NCBI RefSeq assembly: GCF_900101815.1
Contig: NZ_FNAO01000001.1
Span: forward strand, 639,344 to 703,343
Length of the DNA stretch: 64,000 nt
Reading direction: 5' to 3'
Source: Pricia antarctica
GTDB taxonomy: Bacteria; Bacteroidota; Bacteroidia; Flavobacteriales; Flavobacteriaceae
The notes beneath the pieces were generated by a model. That model ran no database searches. It saw only the letters and a program-made list of their open reading frames with translations, and was not told where the DNA came from. Made by a program: the position numbers and the translations under genes. This document shows positions 19,082 to 27,310 of the stretch, piece after piece (position 1 is the first letter of the stretch; each line of letters starts with the position of its first letter).

Positions 19082-20179
19082 TCACTGCCGCACCAAGGGC
19101 TCGAGAATTTTTTCATAAGCAGCGGCATACTGCGCCATCCCGAGATCGGTAGGATGCGTGCCATCGACAAAAGCGTCGTTCGAAAGTCCTATTTCCGCCT
19201 TGGTTAGCAGGTACATTTTTTCAAATCCATCTCTTTTTAAGGCGTCAAACGATTCGGTCATCCAAGAGTTCAAAGTTTCATAGACTTTCTTTCGGCTCGT
19301 ATCGACAGGCCCATCGGAATATCCGGCATGCTGAACCAAAAGAATCGGGGTTTGGGGATGTTTTTTCCGAAGGGATAAAACGCTCTCCCGAATGCGTTTT
19401 TGAATTTCTTCCTTGGTCCGTTTCTCGTTCGGGGAAAGATTGGGTAGGCAATCGAGTACAAAGACCGAAGCGTCGATTTCGTTGATGAGGTCGATGACTT
19501 CCGGTTCCAATCTTCCGTTGCCGGAAAACCCTAAGTTTACGACCGGATAGTCCAGTTTTCGGGAAAGAATATTCGTCCACGCCATCCCGGGACGCGAGGC
19601 ACAGGCACCCTGGGCAATCGAGGTACCATAGACGACTACGGGTTTTTCGGGCCTTGGCGGGAGAAACCGAAACGAACTTCCCCCCTTTACACCGACCTGA
19701 AGAGTTTTAATATTGTTGTAAAGCGGAAAAAGGAGCTGATGTTCGTGAATCCCTTTGGACAGCGCGTTGAGTTCAAATGTATACCTAATCGTATCGTTGA
19801 ATACTCGTTCACCCCTCGCCCAAAGCCAATCCTTACCGTTTTTGACGTACAGATCGACACCGCTGACCCCAGTGGCCGGCATATGCTCCATGGCCAAACC
19901 TCCCCCTACCTCATACTGGACGATAATAGTATCAGCATCCGTCTCAAACCGAACGCCCAATCCGGCAGAATTGCTCGAAAGATTCCAGACGGCATCGCGC
20001 ACTGAATTTTCGGCCTTGTCCGGCAGCCGATTAAACCCGATATTCTCCCAGCCCTGGCCTTCTAACCGCTGTACCGAATCCGACACGGTATGCCAGAGAG
20101 AATTATCCTGTTTTTGGGCGGAAGCCAGAGTTGCTATAACCAAAAACAGAACACATAAAATTTTGCCTTTATCAGTCAT
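19082..20179 (-). CDS. Secreted SGNH/GDSL-type hydrolase
   Basis: The 365-residue protein has a signal peptide (ILCVLFLVIATLASAQ). Residues about 35-165 form a beta-rich N-terminal domain. The SGNH hydrolase domain carries block I VVYGTSIAQGACAS (Ser about 187), block II Gly in LGFSGNGRLEPEV, block III region FVLDCLPNLSPN, and block V DGTHPTDLGM (Asp and His about 338-341). Family knowledge: such enzymes are esterases that often remove acyl groups from polysaccharides. It stands alone on the minus strand, divergent from the DUF5009 acyltransferase. Confidence 0.85.
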   Translation of the reverse strand: MTDKGKILCVLFLVIATLASAQKQDNSLWHTVSDSVQRLEGQGWENIGFNRLPDKAENSVRDAVWNLSSNSAGLGVRFETDADTIIVQYEVGGGLAMEHMPATGVSGVDLYVKNGKDWLWARGERVFNDTIRYTFELNALSKGIHEHQLLFPLYNNIKTLQVGVKGGSSFRFLPPRPEKPVVVYGTSIAQGACASRPGMAWTNILSRKLDYPVVNLGFSGNGRLEPEVIDLINEIDASVFVLDCLPNLSPNEKRTKEEIQKRIRESVLSLRKKHPQTPILLVQHAGYSDGPVDTSRKKVYETLNSWMTESFDALKRDGFEKMYLLTKAEIGLSNDAFVDGTHPTDLGMAQYAAAYEKILEPLVRQ

Positions 20180-20392
20180 AATTTTAGAGACTTATTTTCT
20201 TACTGAATAGTTACTATTGAATGGGTTGTATCGGGTGTTTGAAGATATACAAAAAAATGGATTATGCATCGCCACTCTCGACCTAAGGAAATTTTCTTTA
20301 CATTAGATGCTATAAAGTCTTTGGTTTATCTTGTTTTCGATTTAAACTTAAAACTTACAACCTAATAACGGGTAACCACCAACATCTTCTCT

Positions 20393-21499
20393 ATGTCACA
20401 ACTGGCCTCGAATGTCTCAAAACGCCTATTTTCTTTAGATGTATTCCGTGGATTGACCATGTTTCTTTTGATTGCAGAAGCCGCTGGTTTTCACCATAAT
20501 TTTGGAGAACTTACCGAAGGCACCGCTTTTTCCGGTCTTGCCCTTCAATTGGAACACCACCCCTGGAACGGACTTCGATTTTGGGACCTGATACAGCCCT
20601 TCTTTATGTTTATCGTCGGGGTCGCCATGCCGTTTTCGCTGCGAAAGCGATTGGCCGTCGGAAGCCACGGAGAGGTTAACAAACACATTTTGAGAAGGTG
20701 TTTTTTGTTGTTCGCTTTCGGAGTTTTGTTGCACTGCGTATATAGCCATGCTTTGGTCTGGGAGCTTTGGAACGTGCTGGTGCAATTGGCCTTTACCATC
20801 TTGATTGCCTATGCTATCATGCAACTCCCCAATAAAATACAAATCGCTATATCGATTGGGTTGCTGCTACTGACAGAAATTCTGTACCGTGCCTACAACC
20901 CCGAAGCGCCCTATGCCCAAGGCCATGAAAGTTTCGGCGCCTACATTGATATGCTGATCATGGGCAAGGTGAATGACGGTTATTGGGTGTTTGTCAACTT
21001 TATCCCCACAGCGGCACACACCATTTGGGGTGTGGTCTGTGGCAGAATATTGTTATCCAATGTACCTGTAAAGGAAAAGTTGAAGCCGTTTCTTATCTGG
21101 GGCGGGGCTATCTTGATTTTGGGATTTGCAATGGACTGGTTACACATTACGCCCATCATCAAACGAATAGCGACCTCATCGTTTACTTTAGCCTCAGGCG
21201 GATTCGCGATTCTGACCCTGACCCTTTTTTATTGGGCGATAGATATTAAAGGCAACAACCCCAGCTGGCTACGGATTTTCTCCGTGGTAGGCACGAATTC
21301 CATTTTCATCTATCTTTTTGCGGAAACGGTAGGCGCGCAATGGTTCCGCGGCTTCGGGATGATTTGGACGGATGGCCTGCTCGGGCCGCTTGGGCTATCG
21401 GAACAGGTAATTGCGGTGGTGAACGCCTTGCTGGTGCTGTTTATCTTTTGGTATATCACCTACTTTTTAGATAGACATAAGGTGTATTTTAAGGTTTAA
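20393..21499 (+). CDS. DUF5009 / heparan-alpha-glucosaminide N-acetyltransferase-like membrane protein
   Basis: This 368-residue polytopic inner-membrane protein has about ten helices. The N-terminus RLFSLDVFRGLTMFLLIAEAAG holds the family signature, followed by LEHHPWNGLRFWDLIQPFFMFIVG with conserved His and Asp. The family relates to lysosomal HGSNAT, which moves acetyl groups across the membrane to glucosamine ends. Bacterial homologues are common in polysaccharide-degrading Bacteroidota. The DUF1080 gene follows 37 bp downstream, probably in one transcript, which suggests a role in acylated sugar handling. Confidence 0.85.
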   Translation: MSQLASNVSKRLFSLDVFRGLTMFLLIAEAAGFHHNFGELTEGTAFSGLALQLEHHPWNGLRFWDLIQPFFMFIVGVAMPFSLRKRLAVGSHGEVNKHILRRCFLLFAFGVLLHCVYSHALVWELWNVLVQLAFTILIAYAIMQLPNKIQIAISIGLLLLTEILYRAYNPEAPYAQGHESFGAYIDMLIMGKVNDGYWVFVNFIPTAAHTIWGVVCGRILLSNVPVKEKLKPFLIWGGAILILGFAMDWLHITPIIKRIATSSFTLASGGFAILTLTLFYWAIDIKGNNPSWLRIFSVVGTNSIFIYLFAETVGAQWFRGFGMIWTDGLLGPLGLSEQVIAVVNALLVLFIFWYITYFLDRHKVYFKV

Positions 21500-21536
21500 G
21501 ATTAATCTAAAGGACAAAAGATTAAAAAGGGAGAAC

Positions 21537-22346
21537 ATGAACACTACTGTATTTTTATCGGTAAAACCATTGGGCATCGTACTCTTGCTCTTAGTATTCC
21601 AGCAATGTGGCGGCCAAAACAGGTCTGCGACCGATGACGGTTGGGTCCCCCTATTCAACGGCAAAAACCTGGATGGATGGACCACAAAAATCCACCATTA
21701 TGAAACGGGGGACAATTATGGTGATACATTCCGAGTGGAGGACAATATGATTAAAGTGCGCTACGACAAGTACGAAGGTGATTTTAACGAACGGTACGGG
21801 CACTTGTATTTTGACACTCCCTATTCCAATTACCATCTTTCGATGGAATATCGTTTTGTGGGCGAACTGCATCCCGGAGCGCCCTCCTATACCTTAAAAA
21901 ATAGTGGCGTAATGTTCCACTCCCAAGACCCCCGCACCATGCCAAAGGAGCAGAACTGGCCGATTTCCGTAGAAATGCAGTTTTTAGCGGGCATCACCGA
22001 GGGTGAAGAAAGGCCAACCGGTAATATGTGCTCTCCGGGCACCGAGATAGTCTACGAGGGGGAAATATATCCCGGCCATTGCCTCAACTCTACTTCCGAG
22101 ACGCTATTCGGCGACCAATGGGTCAAGGCCGAATTGATTGTTCGAGGGGATTCTTTGGTAACCCATATCATCAATGGCAAAAAAGTACTCGAATATACCA
22201 AGCCCCAAATAGGCGGCGAAGTGGTAGAGGGCTTTGACCCGAAAATAAAGAAAGATGGGCAGTTATTGAAGGAGGGGTTTATTGCGCTGCAAAGCGAAGG
22301 GCAGCCTATAGATTTTAGGGATATTAAGATAAAAATCCTGCAATAA
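21537..22346 (+). CDS. DUF1080 family lipoprotein (3-keto-disaccharide hydrolase/lyase-like)
   Basis: The 269-residue protein starts with a signal ending LLLLVFQQCGG, a lipobox cysteine. The jelly-roll fold shows family motifs: WVPLFNGKNLDGWTTKI, YSNYHLSMEYRF, NSGVMFHSQDP, and the C-terminal LLKEGFIALQSEGQPIDFRDIKI. Family knowledge: characterized DUF1080 proteins act on 3-keto-glycosides produced by Gfo/Idh/MocA oxidoreductases. It follows DUF5009 by 37 bp and lies near a Gfo/Idh/MocA gene and an SDR, which fits a 3-keto-sugar route. Location is probably periplasmic, anchored by lipid. Confidence 0.88.
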   Translation: MNTTVFLSVKPLGIVLLLLVFQQCGGQNRSATDDGWVPLFNGKNLDGWTTKIHHYETGDNYGDTFRVEDNMIKVRYDKYEGDFNERYGHLYFDTPYSNYHLSMEYRFVGELHPGAPSYTLKNSGVMFHSQDPRTMPKEQNWPISVEMQFLAGITEGEERPTGNMCSPGTEIVYEGEIYPGHCLNSTSETLFGDQWVKAELIVRGDSLVTHIINGKKVLEYTKPQIGGEVVEGFDPKIKKDGQLLKEGFIALQSEGQPIDFRDIKIKILQ

Positions 22347-22404
22347 TCTAGAGATTAAAAATCAAGAATAAAGATTTTTGGATGGACAGATCATACAAAC
22401 AAGA

Positions 22405-23187
22405 CTACGGCAAATCTTCCGGATATTTCCCCGCCGTAGTCCATCCACCATCAACGGGGATGGTCTGTCCGTTGATGTGGGAAGCTTCATCGGAAAGTAA
22501 AAAGAGGCAGGTATTGGCAATATCTTCTGGTTTGCCGACCCTACCGTTGGGGTTGAGTTTGCCCCAGACCCCTTCGTAATCGGGTTGCTCTTGTTTTGTA
22601 CGTTCGGTCAGGGTCGCTCCCGGTGCGATAGCGTTTACGGTAATGCTGTATTGCCCCAGCTCATAGGCCAGATTTTGGGCGAGCATCAGCAAGGCAGCTT
22701 TGGTCATGCCATAGGCGGACAGCCGGTGGTAGGCACGAATACCTACTTGCGAGGATATCAGAACCATTCGCCCCCCTTGGCCTTGTTGTATCATTTGTTT
22801 GGCGGCACTTTGCGCCAGAAAAAAGGCACCTTGCAAATTAAGGCGCATTACTTTTTGAAAAGCTTCAGGAGTAAAGTCTAAAAATTCTCCGAAAAGGGAC
22901 ATGCCAGCGTTGGGTACGACGAAATCAACGCTCCCAAAGGTGGAACGGGCGAATTCAACCATGTTTTTTATGGTCGGCACATCTCCGGCATCACCCGAGA
23001 AAGCCAAACAGCGTCCCGTATTTTTTGCATCCAAAACTTTTGCGGCTTTTTCTGCCTGCGTTTTGTCGATATCGTTGAGTACGACATTTGCGCCGGCCAT
23101 GGTCAGCAATTCGCAGATGGCATAACCGATGCCCTCACCCGCACCGGTCACGATTGCCGTTTTGTTTTTAATACCTGAATACTGCAT
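22405..23187 (-). CDS. SDR family NAD(P)-dependent oxidoreductase
   Basis: The 260-residue protein is a classical short-chain dehydrogenase: TGAGEGIG nucleotide-binding motif (14-21), NAG (93-95), catalytic Ser145/Ser146, Tyr159 and Lys163 in SAYGMTKAA, and the C-terminal ASHINGQTIPVDGGW. Family knowledge: these reduce or oxidize sugars, 3-oxoacyl-ACPs or alcohols; the substrate is not evident. It is convergent with the DUF1080 gene. Confidence 0.87.
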   Translation of the reverse strand: MQYSGIKNKTAIVTGAGEGIGYAICELLTMAGANVVLNDIDKTQAEKAAKVLDAKNTGRCLAFSGDAGDVPTIKNMVEFARSTFGSVDFVVPNAGMSLFGEFLDFTPEAFQKVMRLNLQGAFFLAQSAAKQMIQQGQGGRMVLISSQVGIRAYHRLSAYGMTKAALLMLAQNLAYELGQYSITVNAIAPGATLTERTKQEQPDYEGVWGKLNPNGRVGKPEDIANTCLFLLSDEASHINGQTIPVDGGWTTAGKYPEDLP

Positions 23188-23321
23188 CAGTCGTTCTTAA
23201 ACGTAGCTGTTGATTTTCCCGACCGCATATCCATATGTGACCTTCGCCCAAATGAATCGGGAATCAAACAAAATTCTCTTTGTTGATTTATTTTAGGAGG
23301 ACGGCCTACTAACAGAAGCGG

Positions 23322-24953
23322 TTATTTCAAAAGCCCAAAATATTTCCCTTCATCCGCCAGCAAACCGGTAGCCGCTAAAATAGTCTCGTCGTTCTTTAAA
23401 TAATAGTCGTAAAGACCTTCCCGATAGAAGTAGCGTTTTACGATTTCGTCCTCTAACTTCTGTTGGATTTCTTTTTGGAAGTCCTCCAAAGCGGTAATCT
23501 TACTTTTTTCAATGTCCAACAACAAGGTCTTAAAATCGTTTTCGATGGCGTCGTTGAAAATGACTTCTTCACGGTCGGTCATGGCCTTTTTCAGTGCTTT
23601 TTCGGTCTCTGTCTCATATGAAAAATCGCTTTTGGAAACATAGGTTTTAAAGTCCTGATAATCGCCTTCCGAAAATTTAAAGCTATCAAGATTTTGCAAC
23701 TTGTGGTGGTAATAATAGTTCGTGGCGTAATCAAAAATAACATGGTTGTTGAGCAAAGCTGTTGTCAACTCGTTCGCTTTGGCCGATGTAATTTCGAGGT
23801 CCGGTAACACGCCACCACCGTCCTGAACCTTTCGGCCATTGCGGGTGGTAAAGTCGTTGAACGTGGTTTTTTTTACGGCATTGCCGTCGTCGTCACGGTG
23901 CCAATAATCTAGGGATTGAATGCATCGGCCGGATGGTGTGTAGTACCGACTGATGGTCACTTTAAGATGGGTGCCGTAGGTCAATTTTAAAGGACGCTGC
24001 ACTAGGCCCTTGCCATAACTTCGGGCGCCCATGATAACCGCACGGTCGAGGTCTTGAAGGCCGCCCGAAACGATTTCGCTGGCAGACGCGCTGCCGCCAT
24101 TGACCAAAACTACTAAGGGAATTTCGGTGTCCACAGGGTTGTTTCTGGTTCGGTACTCGCTATTGAATTTTTTGACCTTCGATTTGGTGGTAACGATCAA
24201 TTCGCCCTTGTTCACAAAAAGATTGGTCACGTTGATAGCTTCGGATAGCAAGCCGCCGGGATTGTCCCTAAGATCTAAAATAATCTTTTCGGCTCCTTTG
24301 CCCTTTAGATCGACCAATGCGTCTTTTGTTTGGCCCGAGGCCTTTGCATTGAATTTTGATAGTACAATATAGCCCGTTTTATCGCCGATCATTTGGTAAA
24401 AGGGTACGGCATCGACCTCTACCGCTCCTCGGGTAATTGTAGTTGTTTTGGTCTCCCCTTGTCGGCTATAGGTTACTTCGACTGAAGTATCGTTGGCCCC
24501 TTTTAACAACTCACTGGCGTTGTCCTTGAAATCAGGGACCTCGATATCGCCGATTTTCAGGATTTCATCGCCGGCTTTTAATCCCGCTTTGTCCGCTGGA
24601 TAGTCTTTGTACGGTTCAACGATCAATAGCTTGTTCTCGTACGAGCGTACTAAAGCTCCTATACCGGAGTATTCGCCGGCATTGTTGATGCGATACGTTT
24701 CGACATCCTGTTCATTAAGAAACGTAGTATACGGATCTAAATCTTCGAGCATGTTCTTTATGGCGGTATCCATCAACTCGGCAGGGTTGGTCTCGTCGAC
24801 GTAGTTCATGTTCAACTCTTTGAACAATGTGGTAAAGATTTCAATCTGTTTGGCAATCTCGAAAAAGTCGCTTTTGACGAAACTGCTGCCGGCTAGAAAT
24901 AACGTAACCGCCAAGACAGGGATTAAGACACGTTTTTTGAGCAGTGTTTTCAT
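23322..24953 (-). CDS. S41 family C-terminal processing peptidase
   Basis: The 543-residue protease has an N-terminal signal/anchor (VLIPVLAVTLFLAGSSF), a PDZ domain (about 85-175, GEYSGIGALV ... KAGLKAGDEILKIGD) and the S41 catalytic core. In the core, NGGSASASEIVSGGLQD (about 284-300) holds the catalytic Ser and ARSYGKGLVQ the catalytic Lys. The C-terminal 150 residues are a helical extension common in Bacteroidota CtpA-type proteins. It acts in the periplasm, cutting proteins near their C-termini. It is the last gene of a three-gene minus-strand operon with rnpA (17 bp upstream) and the M1 peptidase. Confidence 0.92.
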   Translation of the reverse strand: MKTLLKKRVLIPVLAVTLFLAGSSFVKSDFFEIAKQIEIFTTLFKELNMNYVDETNPAELMDTAIKNMLEDLDPYTTFLNEQDVETYRINNAGEYSGIGALVRSYENKLLIVEPYKDYPADKAGLKAGDEILKIGDIEVPDFKDNASELLKGANDTSVEVTYSRQGETKTTTITRGAVEVDAVPFYQMIGDKTGYIVLSKFNAKASGQTKDALVDLKGKGAEKIILDLRDNPGGLLSEAINVTNLFVNKGELIVTTKSKVKKFNSEYRTRNNPVDTEIPLVVLVNGGSASASEIVSGGLQDLDRAVIMGARSYGKGLVQRPLKLTYGTHLKVTISRYYTPSGRCIQSLDYWHRDDDGNAVKKTTFNDFTTRNGRKVQDGGGVLPDLEITSAKANELTTALLNNHVIFDYATNYYYHHKLQNLDSFKFSEGDYQDFKTYVSKSDFSYETETEKALKKAMTDREEVIFNDAIENDFKTLLLDIEKSKITALEDFQKEIQQKLEDEIVKRYFYREGLYDYYLKNDETILAATGLLADEGKYFGLLK

Positions 24954-24970
24954 GGCATGTATTTAAAGAA

Positions 24971-25345
24971 TCAATCGTCAACTTTCTTCGAAAATCCCGC
25001 AAGTACCCCCTTCATCGCCTTTTCAATTTCGGGATATGTGGGCATCTCCTTCCCAAGGTATAAAAATAGAAACGCAAAATAGGCTTCGCTATTGTTAAAA
25101 ACGAGGTGTTTGTTCAGGCGGTAGGCTTCTCGAAGCAGTCTTTTGATACGATTGCGCTTAACGGCACTTTTAAAGTTTTTTTTGGGTACGGCTACCCCCG
25201 CCTGAATCTTTACATCTATAGGGAGTTCGGTGTTCAGATAGATAAGTTTGATGGGATAATTGGACACCGATTTCCCTTGGGCAAAAAGCTGGTCTATTAG
25301 CTTCCTGCTTTTCAATTTTTCTTTTTTGGGATAGGTGGTGTCCAT
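24971..25345 (-). CDS. rnpA: Ribonuclease P protein component
   Basis: The 124-residue basic protein is the protein subunit of RNase P, which matures tRNA 5' ends. The start is the ATG read from 25345 (MDTTYPKKEKLKSRK); a longer frame overlaps the M1 peptidase gene. The signature FKSAVKRNRIKRLLREAYR is the RNR motif that binds the RNase P RNA. It lies between M1 and S41 protease genes, with the upstream stop codon only 4 bp before its start, so it is translationally coupled. No rpmH is adjacent, unlike in many other bacteria. Confidence 0.92.
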   Translation of the reverse strand: MDTTYPKKEKLKSRKLIDQLFAQGKSVSNYPIKLIYLNTELPIDVKIQAGVAVPKKNFKSAVKRNRIKRLLREAYRLNKHLVFNNSEAYFAFLFLYLGKEMPTYPEIEKAMKGVLAGFSKKVDD

Positions 25346-25349
25346 GGTA

Positions 25350-27209
25350 CTAGGGGGTCTGAGCCTGCCACACATTATCCTCTTGCTTGACATCGGCCAT
25401 AAGTTGTGAAGGGTCGATTACGACCGCCTTTATACTTTCTAAAGGTTTGTCAATTGTAAAATCGTAAGTAGGAAAAGCCCAGGGCCAGTCTTTTAATACC
25501 GTGCGGTTTATTTGTGGATAGGGATTACTCTTTTCGCCCTGCATCATCCTAAGTGGGGTGTAAAACGTTTCTTTTGTATCATCCTTATAAACGACCAGAA
25601 TATCCAAAGGCATCGGCATTTGTCCGGTTCGCGTTAAGCTGATTTTAGTTTTACCGCTGTCCGCTACAACATTCTTAATGCCATAATCGATGGTGTTGGT
25701 CGTCTGCGTCCAATCTGTTAGATACCAATCGAGCTCGATACCGGAGACTTTTTCAGCTTCCCGTTTTATATCGTTGGGTACGGGATGCTTAAATTTGAAA
25801 TCCCTATAATAATTCTGGATGGTTTTCATCAGCTTATCCTGTCCTATTACATAACCCAATTGGGAGAGGAAAATAGAACCCTTGCTATAGGCGGCAATTC
25901 CGTAGGCGTAGTTGACATTATAGCGGTCCGCATGCGTGGTCTGCGGTTGTTCAAGTCCTGAATTGACCAGACTATAATAGCCTTTATAACTGTCTTCAAA
26001 TGGATTTTCCTTGCCTTCTTCCATGACCTTGTTCATCGCCAAGGTCGAAATAAAGGTGGTAAAGCCTTCGTCCATCCATTCATGTTTCGATTCGTTGGTG
26101 GCCAACACATGCTGAAACCAGGAGTGCGCCATTTCATGGGCGGTTACACCTACGAGACTCCCGAATTTTCTTTCTCCGGTTATCAGGGTCGACATGGCAT
26201 ATTCCATTCCACCGTCACCCCCTTGTATCACAGAATATTGGTCGTATGGATATTCCCCGATATTTTTATTGTAAAACTGCATCAGTTCGGCGGTCTTGGG
26301 CTGTAGGTTTTTCCAGTTTTCAAGGATTTCCTTATCGTTTTTGTACAGAAAATGCAACATCGGTCCGTTCTCGACTTGCAATGTGTCGTGCAGATAGTCT
26401 GGATCGGCGGCCCACATGAAGTCATGTACCATGGGCGCCTTAAAATGCCAAGTCAATGTTTTTCCTTTGGGTCGCTTAACCTTGGTACCCGGAGCTTCGT
26501 ACCCGTGACCTATTTCCTGAGGATTTTGTAAATAACCACTTCCTCCGACCACATATTCCTTATCGATGGTAAGTTTTACATCGAAATCGCCCCAGACGCC
26601 GTGGAATTCGCGAGCGATATAAGGGTCGGCATGCCATCCTTCAAAATCATACTCCGCCAATTTCGGGTACCATTGGCTCATGGATAATGCCACACCTTCC
26701 TCACTGTTACGCCCCGAACGACGGATCTGAAGTGGGACCTGCCCGCGGAACCCCATTTCGAAAGTCGTTTTACCTCCGGGGGGAAGGGGCTTTGCCAAAT
26801 GAACCGTAAGAACGGTACTTTCTTCGACAAAGTCTACTTTTTGTCCGTCTTGCAATAGGAATGAGGGATGCAAATAGCCCATTTCATCTTCGGATAGCGC
26901 AGAAATTCTGCTTTTTCCACCCTCCGTCATCATACGTTTATCAGGATCTTTGATGTTCTGCAACCGGATATCCATCTCGCTACCGGGCTGAAAGGCGTTG
27001 AAATAAAGATGGTAGAACACGCGCTTTAGGGTATCGGGCGAATTATTGGTGTAAATCAATTGTTGAGAACCGGTATACTGATAATTCGCTACGTTCATAT
27101 TGACCTCCATGGTGTAATCAACATGTTGCTGCCAATAGGAGGTATTGCTTTGGGCGTATGAAAGGGCTGAAAATCCGACTAGGAAAGAAAATAATTTAAA
27201 AACTCTCAT
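25350..27209 (-). CDS. M1 family metallopeptidase
   Basis: This 619-residue zinc aminopeptidase-like protein has a signal peptide (MRVFKLFSFLVGFSALSYAQ). It has an N-terminal beta-domain and the thermolysin-like domain with GGDGGMEYAMSTLI (substrate motif), HEMAHSWFQH (zinc ligands, about 355-364) and HEWMDEGFTTF (third ligand Glu and following residues, about 374-384). Such secreted enzymes digest peptides outside the cytoplasm. Its stop codon is 4 bp before the rnpA start. Confidence 0.9.
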   Translation of the reverse strand: MRVFKLFSFLVGFSALSYAQSNTSYWQQHVDYTMEVNMNVANYQYTGSQQLIYTNNSPDTLKRVFYHLYFNAFQPGSEMDIRLQNIKDPDKRMMTEGGKSRISALSEDEMGYLHPSFLLQDGQKVDFVEESTVLTVHLAKPLPPGGKTTFEMGFRGQVPLQIRRSGRNSEEGVALSMSQWYPKLAEYDFEGWHADPYIAREFHGVWGDFDVKLTIDKEYVVGGSGYLQNPQEIGHGYEAPGTKVKRPKGKTLTWHFKAPMVHDFMWAADPDYLHDTLQVENGPMLHFLYKNDKEILENWKNLQPKTAELMQFYNKNIGEYPYDQYSVIQGGDGGMEYAMSTLITGERKFGSLVGVTAHEMAHSWFQHVLATNESKHEWMDEGFTTFISTLAMNKVMEEGKENPFEDSYKGYYSLVNSGLEQPQTTHADRYNVNYAYGIAAYSKGSIFLSQLGYVIGQDKLMKTIQNYYRDFKFKHPVPNDIKREAEKVSGIELDWYLTDWTQTTNTIDYGIKNVVADSGKTKISLTRTGQMPMPLDILVVYKDDTKETFYTPLRMMQGEKSNPYPQINRTVLKDWPWAFPTYDFTIDKPLESIKAVVIDPSQLMADVKQEDNVWQAQTP

Positions 27210-27310
27210 TTTTTATACTCAATGGTTTATAATTGTGGGTAATTACAAAATCCCCGTGCCCCGTACAAATTGCAAAGTGTATAGCACCAGGCGATATGCG
27301 TAAATCGGCA

